A stretch of DNA of 64,000 nt, taken from assembly GCA_019218315.1 (NCBI GenBank), contig JAHUUI010000002.1, positions 310,001-374,000 of the forward strand. The letters are read 5' to 3'. Of the stretch, positions 28,825 to 37,897 are shown piece by piece (position 1 is the first letter of the stretch; each line of letters opens with the position of its first letter). The position numbers and the translations under genes are program-made. The notes under the pieces are model-generated. The model did not search any database. It saw only the letters and a list, made by a program, of their open reading frames with translations, and was not told the origin of the DNA. This DNA is from Cardiobacteriaceae bacterium TAE3-ERU3 (GTDB lineage Bacteria > Pseudomonadota > Gammaproteobacteria > Cardiobacteriales > Cardiobacteriaceae).

Positions 28825-29772
28825 TTATAACGGTACCGGAACAGCATCGAGTACGCCGTCAATCATCCTTGCATGTGCTATATCATCTTGCGCGGTGGTT
28901 TTCAGGCGGTGCCAAGCCACCGGTGCAAAAACAGCCTGAATATGCTTCGGCAATACTGCACTACTGCCACTAAGCAATGCGTAAGCTTGCCCACAACGGA
29001 TCAGTGCCAACCCCGCACGGGTTGAGAGGCCTTGGCGAAAGCCATCATGATCACGAGTATGAGCGAGCAGTTTTTGCACGTACTGCGCCAATGCCTCAGA
29101 AACGATCACCTGCCCTGCAGCTTTTTGTAATGTGAGTAAATCCTGCTCAGAAAGCAGCGGCGACAATTCTGAGATCATGTCGTTTCGCGCCCGACCACGC
29201 AAAATCGCCACTTCCTGCTTTGCTTCAGGATAGCCGAGGCTCAAGCGCATCAGAAAGCGGTCGAGCTGAGCTTCCGGCAATGCATACGTGCCGGCGTGCT
29301 CACGTGGATTTTGCGTCGCAATAACGAAAAATGGCACCGGCAATTTGTGCGTCTCATGCTCAAGCGTCACCTGTCGCTCTTCCATCGCTTCGAGCAGTGC
29401 CGACTGGCTTTTTGGCGATGCACGATTGATTTCATCAGCAAGCAATAACTGCGTAAACACTGGTCCGGGATGAAAGCGCAACTCATGCGTCTGCGGATGC
29501 AATGCTGAAAAGCCAACCACATCGGCCGGCAATAAATCAGCTGTAAATTGGATGCGACGATAGTCCAGCCCCAGCGTCGCGGCAAAAGCTTTAGCCAACG
29601 TGGTTTTGCCTGAGCCGGGCAAATCTTCAATCAGCAAATGACCACGTGCCAACAAGCAAGTCAAGCTCATACGGATTGCTTCTTTTTTACCAACCACCAC
29701 GCTGCTCAGCTGCACAAATGCCTGCTGCAAGCGCTGAATCAATGCCTTATCAAGCAAATTCGTTTCATTCAT
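28825..29772 (-). CDS. MoxR-family AAA+ ATPase
   Basis: 315-residue AAA+ ATPase of the MoxR group, chaperone-like proteins that help assemble or activate metalloenzymes and complexes. Walker A is LPGSGKTTLA (51-60); Walker B is LLLADEINRASPKSQSALLE; sensor 1 is FFVIATQNP. MoxR genes normally sit beside VWA-domain partner genes; none is here. Instead it is the last gene of a run with plsY, lpxK and a glycerophosphodiesterase, starting 2 bases after the latter. Its client is unknown. Confidence 0.9.
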   Translation of the reverse strand: MNETNLLDKALIQRLQQAFVQLSSVVVGKKEAIRMSLTCLLARGHLLIEDLPGSGKTTLAKAFAATLGLDYRRIQFTADLLPADVVGFSALHPQTHELRFHPGPVFTQLLLADEINRASPKSQSALLEAMEERQVTLEHETHKLPVPFFVIATQNPREHAGTYALPEAQLDRFLMRLSLGYPEAKQEVAILRGRARNDMISELSPLLSEQDLLTLQKAAGQVIVSEALAQYVQKLLAHTRDHDGFRQGLSTRAGLALIRCGQAYALLSGSSAVLPKHIQAVFAPVAWHRLKTTAQDDIAHARMIDGVLDAVPVPL

Positions 29773-29774
29773 AC

Positions 29775-30482
29775 CTACGCCTTGGCCAAGTGTGCACAGT
29801 CACTGGCGATCATATCCACGCCCCAACCGGCCAATTCACGCATTCGCGCCGGGTCATTGACCGTCCAGCAGCCAAGTAACAGCCCGGCCTCGTGAACCCG
29901 TTCAACATACGCCGCATCAATCACCGCCTGATGCACATCAATGCCCGTAAACCCGGCCTCCAGCGCGCGCTCACACAATGCCTTTACGTCGCGTGCATCG
30001 TCTTCATCGACAATCCACAATGTCGGCAAATTCGGTAGCCCGGCATGCAATTTACTGAGCTGCTCAGGGTCAAAGCTCATCACGTAGATTTTCGCGTCCT
30101 GTCGCGCTTCGCGCAGTACTGCAATCACTTCATCGACGCGCGTTACTTCCGGCTTAACCTCGACCTGAATCAGCTTATCCGCTGGCATCGCAGTCAATAC
30201 TTCATCGAGTAATGACATACGTTGATCGGCAAATTTCGTATCAAAATGGCTGCCGATGTCGTGCTCACGCAATGCGGCGTACTCTTCATCAGCAATAGCG
30301 CACTCAAGCTTGGCAGTACGCTTTAAATCTGCATCGTGATGCACGACTACTTGTCCATCGCGAGTGACCTGAACATCGAGCTCGATCCCATCGCAATCAT
30401 GTGCCCACGCCAAATCAAACGCGGCTGCAGTATTTTCCGGCGCCAATGCCGACAACCCTCGGTGCGCAATAAATAAACTCAT
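29775..30482 (-). CDS. Glycerophosphodiester phosphodiesterase
   Basis: 235 residues, the cytoplasmic (UgpQ-like) size with no signal peptide. It hydrolyses glycerophosphodiesters from phospholipid turnover to glycerol 3-phosphate and an alcohol. Motifs: HRGLSALAPENT at residues 6-17, ELDVQVTRDGQVVVHHD (metal and catalytic His) near 37-53, and a VEVKPE strand. It overlaps lpxK by 4 bases, so it is part of the plsY-lpxK operon, a lipid-related setting that fits its role. Confidence 0.92.
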   Translation of the reverse strand: MSLFIAHRGLSALAPENTAAAFDLAWAHDCDGIELDVQVTRDGQVVVHHDADLKRTAKLECAIADEEYAALREHDIGSHFDTKFADQRMSLLDEVLTAMPADKLIQVEVKPEVTRVDEVIAVLREARQDAKIYVMSFDPEQLSKLHAGLPNLPTLWIVDEDDARDVKALCERALEAGFTGIDVHQAVIDAAYVERVHEAGLLLGCWTVNDPARMRELAGWGVDMIASDCAHLAKA

Positions 30483-31519
30483 GACATCTCCTTATGACCG
30501 TCAAAATGTTCTACCAGCGCCGCCACCGAAGCCAGCAAAGCTTGTGGTAACTCAAGCTGATAATCCAAAACCAAAATTCTTTCGCGTAACGCTGCCGGCC
30601 ACGCCGCCGTTTTCACCGCATCCTTGCCCGTCATCAACAGCCAACCATCTTGCGTAAACGCAGTCGCAGCGCTAACCGCCTCATCATCCAGCGCTGCATG
30701 GTCGGCAAAAAAGCACGTATCGGCAATGGTCATTCCATTTGCTTGTAACATATCCACTACCCGCTGTGGGCGCGCAATTGCCGTCAACAAGAAAAGCGGC
30801 TGCTTATCTACCAACGCTTTCCACGACAGCCTTTCACCATCATGTAATCTACGCACACCAGAGCTGCGAGAAATCGCAATATACGTCTTGCCATCCAGCG
30901 CCTCAAATGCTGCTGCATCACGCCCCGTGATAACCACTGCATCAACACTGCTTAAGCGCGATTTTGGTTCACGCAACGGACCTGCGGGCAACAGCCAGCC
31001 ATTTCCAATTCCAAGATCAGCCGCCAGCACTGCGATCTCCATATCACGCTGCAATGCGTAATGCTGCATACCATCATCACACAAAACCAGCTGCGTTTGC
31101 GGGTACGCCGCCAAAACTGCTTTAACTGCATCAGCACGCTTCGGCGCAACGAATACCGGTACAGCGGCACTGTGGCGAATCAATAGAGGCTCATCACCGA
31201 CTACCGCCGCATCGCTCTCCGGCAAGACTTCTGTCGCCGTCCGTGCCGCACCACCGTAGCCCCGGCTAACCACCGCACATGTCACACCTTGCTCGCGTAA
31301 ATACTGCGCTAAAGCAATCACCAATGGCGTTTTACCACTGCCACCAACCGTGATATTACCAATCACAACTACCGGCACTGGCGCACGATAGCTAGCCAAC
31401 CAGCCACGTCGATAAAGCCCACGGCGCAATCCCGCAACCGCGCGAAACAGCTGCGACAGCGGCCACAGCAAGCACGCTAAAGCGCCGCGTCGTCGCCAAA
31501 AATCAGGCTGGTCTGCCAT
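30479..31519 (-). CDS. lpxK: Tetraacyldisaccharide 4'-kinase
   Basis: Inner-membrane kinase that phosphorylates the 4' position of the lipid A precursor disaccharide. It has 346 residues. The P-loop is unusually late, as is typical of LpxK: NITVGGSGKTPLV at about 54-66. An N-terminal hydrophobic helix lies at about 11-25, and VSRGYGG and CDDGMQHYAL are further family motifs. In many bacteria lpxK sits next to msbA; here it is between plsY (1-base overlap) and the glycerophosphodiesterase. Confidence 0.96.
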   Translation of the reverse strand: MADQPDFWRRRGALACLLWPLSQLFRAVAGLRRGLYRRGWLASYRAPVPVVVIGNITVGGSGKTPLVIALAQYLREQGVTCAVVSRGYGGAARTATEVLPESDAAVVGDEPLLIRHSAAVPVFVAPKRADAVKAVLAAYPQTQLVLCDDGMQHYALQRDMEIAVLAADLGIGNGWLLPAGPLREPKSRLSSVDAVVITGRDAAAFEALDGKTYIAISRSSGVRRLHDGERLSWKALVDKQPLFLLTAIARPQRVVDMLQANGMTIADTCFFADHAALDDEAVSAATAFTQDGWLLMTGKDAVKTAAWPAALRERILVLDYQLELPQALLASVAALVEHFDGHKEMS

Positions 31520-32121
31520 CAGTCCTTACGCTTGAACGCCGATTCTTCACCGCTACGCAGGCGCATAATATTGTTGCGGTGGCGATAAATCAGCAGCGCA
31601 ACCATCGCCAGCACCATAATCGGCATCCGCTTGTCAGGAATAATCACAAACGCAATCCACGGCGCACAAAATGCTGCAATCAAAGCTGACAGCGAAGAAA
31701 CGCGCGTCCACAGGAAAATGCCCAGCCAAATCGCAATGCAACACAAAGCCAATAACCAGTTCCACGCCAGCAGCACACCAATCGCCGTCGCCACGCCCTT
31801 GCCGCCTTTAAAGCCAAAGAACACCGGCCACAGATGGCCGATAAATGCCGCAAGACCTGCGAGCAACCACAGCATAATATCCTCTGGCCAAATCAAGCGC
31901 AGAATCAGCACCGGCAGCAAGCCTTTGAGCAAATCGCCTACCAGCGTCAAAATTGCCGCCTTCTTGCCACCAACGCGCATCACATTGGTCGCACCCGGAT
32001 TCCCCGAACCCTGCGTACGCGGATCAGGCAAACCAAACGCACGACACACCAGCACCGCAGAGGATACCGAGCCACACAAATATCCAAACACCACCGCAGC
32101 CAATCCGGCAAGAAAACCCAT
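31519..32121 (-). CDS. plsY: Acyl-phosphate:glycerol-3-phosphate acyltransferase
   Basis: First acylation of glycerol 3-phosphate in phospholipid synthesis, using acyl-phosphate made by PlsX. It is a 200-residue membrane protein with about five helices and the signature loops GSGNPGATNVMR and FGFKGGKGVAT. It begins a four-gene minus-strand unit (plsY, lpxK, glycerophosphodiesterase, MoxR) and is divergent from folB, as in E. coli (ygiH/folB). Confidence 0.96.
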   Translation of the reverse strand: MGFLAGLAAVVFGYLCGSVSSAVLVCRAFGLPDPRTQGSGNPGATNVMRVGGKKAAILTLVGDLLKGLLPVLILRLIWPEDIMLWLLAGLAAFIGHLWPVFFGFKGGKGVATAIGVLLAWNWLLALCCIAIWLGIFLWTRVSSLSALIAAFCAPWIAFVIIPDKRMPIMVLAMVALLIYRHRNNIMRLRSGEESAFKRKD

Positions 32122-32319
32122 ATACCCGCTCCATATGTTTATTATTCAAACAATGAATTATATAGGAAACAAAACCCTTTGCAGCCAGATCATCCATAAT
32201 CCGCTTATCATTCAGAGAAAATAGCACCAATGGCTATCTACTCAGCCTATAACACCAGTTTATGAAACTCTATCGTCGTGCTAATCTGCGCGCTGACTTT
32301 CCAATAGACAAAAACAACC

Positions 32320-32688
32320 ATGCAAGACACCATTTTCATCAATGACCTCGCTGTGACCACGCTGATCGGCATTCTGCCGCACGAGCGGGTGCAAAAGCAG
32401 AAGCTGATTCTCGATGTTTCACTCACTACCGACTTCGCAACTGCCGCTGAAAGCGACGACATGCGCGACGGCATCAGCTACGCAGAAATTGCCGACACCA
32501 TCGTCGAATTTGCCACAGAAGCGGAATACGGCTTACTTGAGCGCTTTGGGCAAGAGTTGATTAACCGCTTGTTCAGCGATTTTCCGGCCAAAAGCATTGA
32601 ATTAAAAATCACCAAGCCTGGCGCAGTCGCGCACACGCGCAACATCGGCATCCACATGCAACGCCAGCGTCCAGCCACAACAGATTAA
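32320..32688 (+). CDS. folB: Dihydroneopterin aldolase
   Basis: Folate pathway enzyme converting dihydroneopterin to hydroxymethyl-dihydropterin and glycolaldehyde. Its 122 residues match the family (about 120). Typical features: LIGILPHER near residues 15-23, DGISYAEIADTI (catalytic region), the YGLLERFGQELI stretch and the late ITKPGAVAHTRNIG. It diverges from plsY across about 200 bases that must hold both promoters. No strong ribosome binding site is visible. Confidence 0.95.
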   Translation: MQDTIFINDLAVTTLIGILPHERVQKQKLILDVSLTTDFATAAESDDMRDGISYAEIADTIVEFATEAEYGLLERFGQELINRLFSDFPAKSIELKITKPGAVAHTRNIGIHMQRQRPATTD

Positions 32689-32751
32689 CCCAGCCAATCA
32701 ACGCATTGGTCTTGCGCCGCCACTGTTATATAATGTGCGATTTTACCCGAA

Positions 32752-33024
32752 ATGATGTTACGCGGATTATGGCTGGTGTTGGCTGTCGTGCTTGGCGCGT
32801 GGATTGGCGGCAAAATCGGTACAGCAATGAGCTACTGGTTTGCCCCCGAAATCATGCGCATGTACCTCGGCTGGGCTGAATACCTCACCCGCCTGCCGGA
32901 GCAGCTGCACCCGCAAGACCCGGTCGGCCTCTTCCGCGTAGTCGTAACCAGCCATCTGGTCGGCACCCTCAGCGGTGCGCTACTGGGGCTATACGTCTAT
33001 CGTCGAATCAAACCAAGGAAATAA
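32752..33024 (+). CDS. Small two-helix membrane protein
   Basis: 90 residues with hydrophobic segments at about 5-27 and 62-83 separated by a polar loop, ending in RRIKPRK (positive-inside end). I do not recognise a family. It starts 63 bases after folB and ends 2 bases before aspS, so it is probably in the aspS operon. There is no clear Shine-Dalgarno; a second ATG follows the first directly. Confidence 0.6.
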   Translation: MMLRGLWLVLAVVLGAWIGGKIGTAMSYWFAPEIMRMYLGWAEYLTRLPEQLHPQDPVGLFRVVVTSHLVGTLSGALLGLYVYRRIKPRK

Positions 33025-33026
33025 CC

Positions 33027-34811
33027 ATGTACAGAACGCATTACTGCGCAGAAGTCACTGAAAAACTCGACGGCGAAACCGTCCGCATCGCTGGCTGGGT
33101 ACACCGTCGCCGCGACCACGGTGGCGTCATCTTTATCGACCTGCGCGACCGCAGCGGCCTGGTTCAGGTCGTCATCGATCCGGACACCAAAGAAGCCTTC
33201 GCCCTTGCCGAGCAAGTGCGCAACGAATACTGCCTGCAAATTGAAGGCCGCGTACGCCCTCGCCCTGAAGGTACGGAAAATACTGAAATCAGCAGCGGCA
33301 AAATCGAAATCCTCGGTAAAGAGCTGACCATCCTTTCTAAATCCGAAGCGCTGCCGTTCCAGCTTGATGAGGACAACGTATCCGAAGAAGTGCGCCTCAA
33401 GCACCGCACCATCGATCTGCGCCGCGAGCAGATGCAGAAAAACCTGATTCTGCGCAGCAAAGTCGTCTCAAGCATGCGCCGCTATCTCGACGAGCACGGC
33501 TTCCTCGACATTGAAACCCCAATGCTGACCAAAGCAACGCCAGAAGGCGCACGTGACTACCTCGTGCCTTCGCGCACCCACGCAGGCAAATTCTTTGCTC
33601 TGCCGCAGTCACCACAGCTGTTCAAGCAAATGCTGATGATGAGCGGCTTTGATCGCTATTATCAAGTCGTGCGTTGCTTCCGCGATGAAGATTTACGTGC
33701 TGACCGCCAGCCAGAATTTACCCAGCTCGATATCGAGACTTCATTCCTCGCTGAAGAAGACCTCATGCAGCTGATGGAAACGATGATCCGCAATCTGTTC
33801 AAAGAGCACATGGACGTTGAGTTCGATACCCTGCCACGCATGACTTACGCCGACGCCATGCGCCGCTTCGCATCGGACAAGCCTGACCTGCGTATCCCGC
33901 TCGAACTGCAAGACGTCGATGATCTAGTCAAAGACTGCGACTTCAAGGTATTTGCCGGCCCTGCCAAGCAAGCCGACGGTCGCGTGGTTGCGCTCAATAT
34001 CCCGGAAGGCAGCAAGCTCACGCGTAAAGAAATCGACGAATACACCAAGTTTGTCGGTCGCTACGGTGCGAAAGGCCTTGCCTATATCAAGGTCAATGAA
34101 ATCAGCAAAGGTGAAGAAGGTCTGCAATCACCGATCGTTAAATTCCTTGGCGCTGACGTTGCCCTGAAAATCGTCGAGCGCGTTGGCGCGAAAGACGGCG
34201 ACCTGATTTTCTTCGGTGCAGACAAAGCCAGCATCGTCAACGATGCCATCGGTGCACTGCGCGTTAAAATCGGCCACGATCTCAACATGCTCACTTGCGA
34301 ATGGGCGCCGCTGTGGGTCGTCGACTTCCCAATGTTCGAATATGACGACAAAACCCAGCGCTGGTACTCAATGCACCATCCGTTCACTGCGCCAAACACC
34401 GACAACCTCGACGACCTCGACACCAAGCCGGGTGAAGTTCTGTCACGCGCTTACGACATGGTACTCAACGGTACGGAAGTTGGCGGCGGTTCGATCCGTA
34501 TCCACGATCAGGACGTACAGCAGCGCGTATTCAAGAGCCTCGGCATCGGTGCAGAAGAAGCACAAGAGAAATTTGGCTTCCTGCTTAACGCACTCAAGTA
34601 CGGCTGCCCGCCACACGGTGGTATGGCCTTTGGCCTTGACCGCCTGATCATGCTCATGGCCGGTGCGAAGTCCATTCGCGACGTCATGGCGTTTCCGAAA
34701 ACACAAACCGCATACTGCCTGCTCACCGACGCTCCGGCCGAAGTCAGCGAAGCACAGCTGCGCGAACTGCATATCCGCCGCCGACAGGTTGCCCAACCCG
34801 ACAGCGAATAA
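33027..34811 (+). CDS. aspS: Aspartyl-tRNA synthetase
   Basis: Class IIb synthetase charging tRNA-Asp. The 594-residue length and layout are bacterial-type: an N-terminal OB anticodon-binding domain (1-~110), the catalytic core split by the GAD insertion (about 290-410), and class II motif 3 in [13 protein letters not shown] near residue 533. Motif 2 is [18 protein letters not shown]. The ATG follows AAGGAAATAACC. A strong terminator lies just after the stop. Confidence 0.98.
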   Translation: MYRTHYCAEVTEKLDGETVRIAGWVHRRRDHGGVIFIDLRDRSGLVQVVIDPDTKEAFALAEQVRNEYCLQIEGRVRPRPEGTENTEISSGKIEILGKELTILSKSEALPFQLDEDNVSEEVRLKHRTIDLRREQMQKNLILRSKVVSSMRRYLDEHGFLDIETPMLTKATPEGARDYLVPSRTHAGKFFALPQSPQLFKQMLMMSGFDRYYQVVRCFRDEDLRADRQPEFTQLDIETSFLAEEDLMQLMETMIRNLFKEHMDVEFDTLPRMTYADAMRRFASDKPDLRIPLELQDVDDLVKDCDFKVFAGPAKQADGRVVALNIPEGSKLTRKEIDEYTKFVGRYGAKGLAYIKVNEISKGEEGLQSPIVKFLGADVALKIVERVGAKDGDLIFFGADKASIVNDAIGALRVKIGHDLNMLTCEWAPLWVVDFPMFEYDDKTQRWYSMHHPFTAPNTDNLDDLDTKPGEVLSRAYDMVLNGTEVGGGSIRIHDQDVQQRVFKSLGIGAEEAQEKFGFLLNALKYGCPPHGGMAFGLDRLIMLMAGAKSIRDVMAFPKTQTAYCLLTDAPAEVSEAQLRELHIRRRQVAQPDSE

Positions 34812-34820
34812 GCACGCTCA

Positions 34821-34845
34821 AGGCCGCCATTTGGCGGCCTTTTTT
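34821..34845 (+). terminator. Rho-independent terminator after aspS
   Basis: Stem AGGCCGCC (34821-34828) with GGCGGCCT (34833-34840), a 4-base loop, then a run of six T. It starts 10 bases after the aspS stop. Confidence 0.93.
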
Positions 34846-34875
34846 GACACAAGCACCAAGCATATGGAGCTTTAA

Positions 34876-35598
34876 ATGCGACAAATAATCTTCGATACCG
34901 AAACAACCGGCATGAATAAAGGTGCGTCGTACGACGGCGAAACAACCGTTGCCAGCGGTCACCGCATTATTGAAATTGGCTGTGTCGAGCTGATTAACCG
35001 TAAGCCGACCGGTAACCACTTCCACTGCTATTTACAGCCTGACCGTGAAGTTGACCCCGAAGCCATCAGCGTTCACGGCCTTGATGATGAATTCCTGATG
35101 GATAAACCCCGCTTTGCTGACATTGCTGGCGAGCTGTGGGCATACCTTGATGGTGCTGATGAGCTGATCGCGCACAACATGCGCTTTGACCAAACCTTCT
35201 TTGATGAAGAGCTGCGCCTGCTTGGCGAAAGCAACACCCTAGCTGACCGATATACCCTGGTCGATTCACTGGCAATTGCCAAGAAAGAGCACCCGGGGCA
35301 ACGCAACAATCTCGACGCATTGTGTAAGCGCTACAACGTAGACAACACCAACCGCGATCTGCATGGCGCTTTGCTCGATGCCGAGCTGCTTGCAGAAGTC
35401 TATCTGCGCATGACTGGTGGCCAATCAGCACTAATGCTCGATATGGAAGAAGCGCCAAATACCATCTCTAGGCGCCAGCAAGCAACCAATCAAATCAGCA
35501 ACAATACTGCTGAGCAGGCATGGTTATCGGTACGAGTCAGTGCCGCCGAACAAGCAGAAAACCAGCGTATTATTGACAGCATCAAACCGAAAGCATGA
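34876..35598 (+). CDS. dnaQ: DNA polymerase III epsilon subunit
   Basis: Proofreading 3'-5' exonuclease of the replicative polymerase. It has 240 residues. DEDDh exonuclease motifs: IIFDTETTGMN at residues 4-14 (first acidic pair), HNMRFDQTFFDEE (ExoII) and a late H-x4-D motif in DLHGALLDAELLAEVY. The tail after residue 185 is the alpha-subunit binding region. A GGAG ribosome binding site lies at 34866. It is transcribed separately from aspS because a terminator lies between them. rnhA, often beside dnaQ in enterobacteria, is not here. Confidence 0.95.
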   Translation: MRQIIFDTETTGMNKGASYDGETTVASGHRIIEIGCVELINRKPTGNHFHCYLQPDREVDPEAISVHGLDDEFLMDKPRFADIAGELWAYLDGADELIAHNMRFDQTFFDEELRLLGESNTLADRYTLVDSLAIAKKEHPGQRNNLDALCKRYNVDNTNRDLHGALLDAELLAEVYLRMTGGQSALMLDMEEAPNTISRRQQATNQISNNTAEQAWLSVRVSAAEQAENQRIIDSIKPKA

Positions 35599-35635
35599 TC
35601 ACCTTTTACCATGCAACAGTACGGTAAAAAATCTT

Positions 35636-35644
35636 TGCTAGAAT
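35636..35644 (+). promoter_or_regulatory. Extended -10 promoter of ppk
   Basis: TG-C-TAGAAT fits an extended -10 element, about 30 bases before the ppk ATG at 35675. A weak hairpin (TTTTACC 35604-35610 with GGTAAAA 35623-35629) just upstream may end dnaQ transcription. Confidence 0.4.
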
Positions 35645-35674
35645 GCTTTTTTTATTCAATGCAGAAAGGCCATC

Positions 35675-37837
35675 ATGAGTAATGACACATCGCCAGTGAC
35701 AGGCAACACTTCCGCACCGGCAAAAATCGACGTCGATGCAGCCAACCCAAGAGATATTTTCCTCAATCGTGAACTGACGTGGATCGCCTTTAACGAGCGC
35801 GTTCTCTACGAATCCACACGCAAAGAAAACCCTCTGCTTGAGCGGCTCAAATTTATCGCTATTGCCAGCGGCAACCTCGATGAATTTTTCATGAAGCGGA
35901 TTGGCGGGTTGAAGCAGCAAGTTGGTGCAAGAATGGATGAGCTCAGCCCCGATGGCCGCAGTGCACAAGAACAAATCGACGAATGCTATAGCGCGATTCA
36001 TGCCTTGAATGAAAAGATGGATAAAAGCTGGCGTCAATTGCAAACCGAGCTGCGCAAAGAAGGCATCGAAATTATCAAATACCATCAGCTATCCAAGGCC
36101 AAGCAAGCGCAGCTACGAGAATACTTCATTGCAAACGTCTATCCGCTGATTACACCGCAGGCAATGGACCCGGCGCACCCCTTCCCATTTGTATCCAACC
36201 TGTCGCTCAATATCCTGATCAAGATGCACTACCCACAAACCCAGCGCAGTGCAATGGCGCGAGTCAAAGTACCGGTCGGGCAAGGTAGTAAGCGCTTTAT
36301 CAACATTAAGGATCCGAATGGTGAAAAATTCATCACTCTTGAAGACTTAATCATTAATAACCTCGATATCGTCTTCCCCGGTATGACCGTTGAAAGCACT
36401 GATGTATTCCGCGTCACACGTAACGCCGTCACCGAAAAAGACGAAGAAAAAGCCGACGATCTGCTCGAATTGATTGAAGACGAACTGCGCGAGCGCCGCC
36501 TTGCCCCCATCGTACGCATGCAATATGAGCACGGCATCAGCGCACTGCACAAAGGCATGCTTTCAGCAGAGCTTCATCTCGAAGAAGACAAAGACACATT
36601 TGCAATTGATGGCCTGCTCGCCATGCGCGATCTGATGGAGCTGATGAGTATTGACCGTAGCGACCTCAAAGACCCTTCCTATCATCCTGTCGATCACGAG
36701 CGTATCCACGGTGAAGACAACATCTTCCACGCTATCCGCAACAACGGGCCATTTTTAATTCAACTACCCTACGAGTCATTTAACTCATCTGTTGAACGCT
36801 TCGTACGCGATGCCAGCCGCGACCCGAAAGTGCTTGGCATCAAAATGACCATTTACCGCACTTCATCAGACTCAAAAATTATCGGCTACCTGATTGACGC
36901 ATCACGCAACGGCAAGCAAGTCACCGTCGTGGTTGAAGTCAAAGCGCGCTTTGATGAATCCGCCAACATCCGCTGGGCAAACCAGCTTGAAGAAGCGGGC
37001 ATTCACGTTACCTACGGCATTGTTGGGTTGAAAACCCATGCTAAGCTGATCTACGTCATCCGCCAAGACTACGATGGGCTGCGCCGCTACGCACATATCG
37101 GCACCGGTAACTATCACAGCGGTACCGCGCGCCTTTACAGCGACCTAGGTCTGCTCACATCTGATCCGGAAATTGGTGCGGACCTGACCGAGCTGTTTAA
37201 CTATCTCACCACTGGCTACTCACCAAACCGTGAGTACAATAAAATTCTCCCCGCACCAAAACACATGAAGCCCGGCTTACTTGCGTTTATTGAACGCGAA
37301 GCTGAGCACGCCAAAGCAGGCAAGAAAGCCTGGATAAGGCTAAAAACCAATGCACTTGAGGATATTGATATCGCCAGAGCGCTGTATAAAGCCTCTCAAG
37401 CCGGGGTTAAAATTGAGCTATTGGTTCGCGATACATGCCGCGTGATTGCCGGTGTCCCCGGCTTATCGGAAAACATCACCGTCACCAGCATCGTTGGGCG
37501 CTTTTTGGAGCATGCGCGTATCTACTACTTCTACAACAATGGCGAAGAAGCGTACTACATCGGCTCTGCCGACCTCATGCACCGCAATCTCGAAAGCCGC
37601 GTTGAAGTCATCACCCCAGTCGAAGCCGAGCATATCCGTGAGAAACTCGACTACTTCCTCACCACCCAGCTCAACGACCTCGATAACGCCTGGACCATGC
37701 AACCTGACGGCAGCTATCGCCGCCGTAACAACCCGAAAAACAAACCCGGCGCTCAGCAGCAATTCATGGAGCAAGCCATCGCTCGCTACAAAGAAGCCAG
37801 CCGCCTGCGCCACCGCAAAACAAAATCACTGCTTTAA
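35675..37837 (+). CDS. ppk: Polyphosphate kinase 1
   Basis: Makes and breaks down inorganic polyphosphate using ATP. It has 720 residues (E. coli 688; the extra length is an N-terminal extension of about 20). The N and head domains end with the two PLD-like catalytic domains. The phosphorylated histidine is His455 in GLKTHAKL, and the second conserved histidine is His474 in HIGTGNYHSGTARLYSD. An AGAAAGG ribosome binding site precedes the ATG. The usual partner ppx is absent; instead a convergent phosphate transporter follows, which fits the phosphate theme. A bidirectional terminator separates them. Confidence 0.97.
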   Translation: MSNDTSPVTGNTSAPAKIDVDAANPRDIFLNRELTWIAFNERVLYESTRKENPLLERLKFIAIASGNLDEFFMKRIGGLKQQVGARMDELSPDGRSAQEQIDECYSAIHALNEKMDKSWRQLQTELRKEGIEIIKYHQLSKAKQAQLREYFIANVYPLITPQAMDPAHPFPFVSNLSLNILIKMHYPQTQRSAMARVKVPVGQGSKRFINIKDPNGEKFITLEDLIINNLDIVFPGMTVESTDVFRVTRNAVTEKDEEKADDLLELIEDELRERRLAPIVRMQYEHGISALHKGMLSAELHLEEDKDTFAIDGLLAMRDLMELMSIDRSDLKDPSYHPVDHERIHGEDNIFHAIRNNGPFLIQLPYESFNSSVERFVRDASRDPKVLGIKMTIYRTSSDSKIIGYLIDASRNGKQVTVVVEVKARFDESANIRWANQLEEAGIHVTYGIVGLKTHAKLIYVIRQDYDGLRRYAHIGTGNYHSGTARLYSDLGLLTSDPEIGADLTELFNYLTTGYSPNREYNKILPAPKHMKPGLLAFIEREAEHAKAGKKAWIRLKTNALEDIDIARALYKASQAGVKIELLVRDTCRVIAGVPGLSENITVTSIVGRFLEHARIYYFYNNGEEAYYIGSADLMHRNLESRVEVITPVEAEHIREKLDYFLTTQLNDLDNAWTMQPDGSYRRRNNPKNKPGAQQQFMEQAIARYKEASRLRHRKTKSLL

Positions 37838-37847
37838 CAGTGACCAT

Positions 37848-37880
37848 AAAAAAGCCGCCAGTTGCACTGGCGGCTTTTTT
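37848..37880. terminator. Bidirectional terminator between ppk and pit
   Basis: A 12-bp perfect stem, AAAGCCGCCAGT (37851-37862) with ACTGGCGGCTTT (37866-37877) and a 3-base loop. It is flanked by an A-run on the left and a T-run on the right, so it works on both strands for the two convergent genes. Confidence 0.93.
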
Positions 37881-37897
37881 GTCTCTGGCTTCAGCGA

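Noticed and set aside
31631-32224. 197-residue open frame opposite plsY
   Set aside because: Antisense to a clear family member with a well-placed start and operon neighbours.
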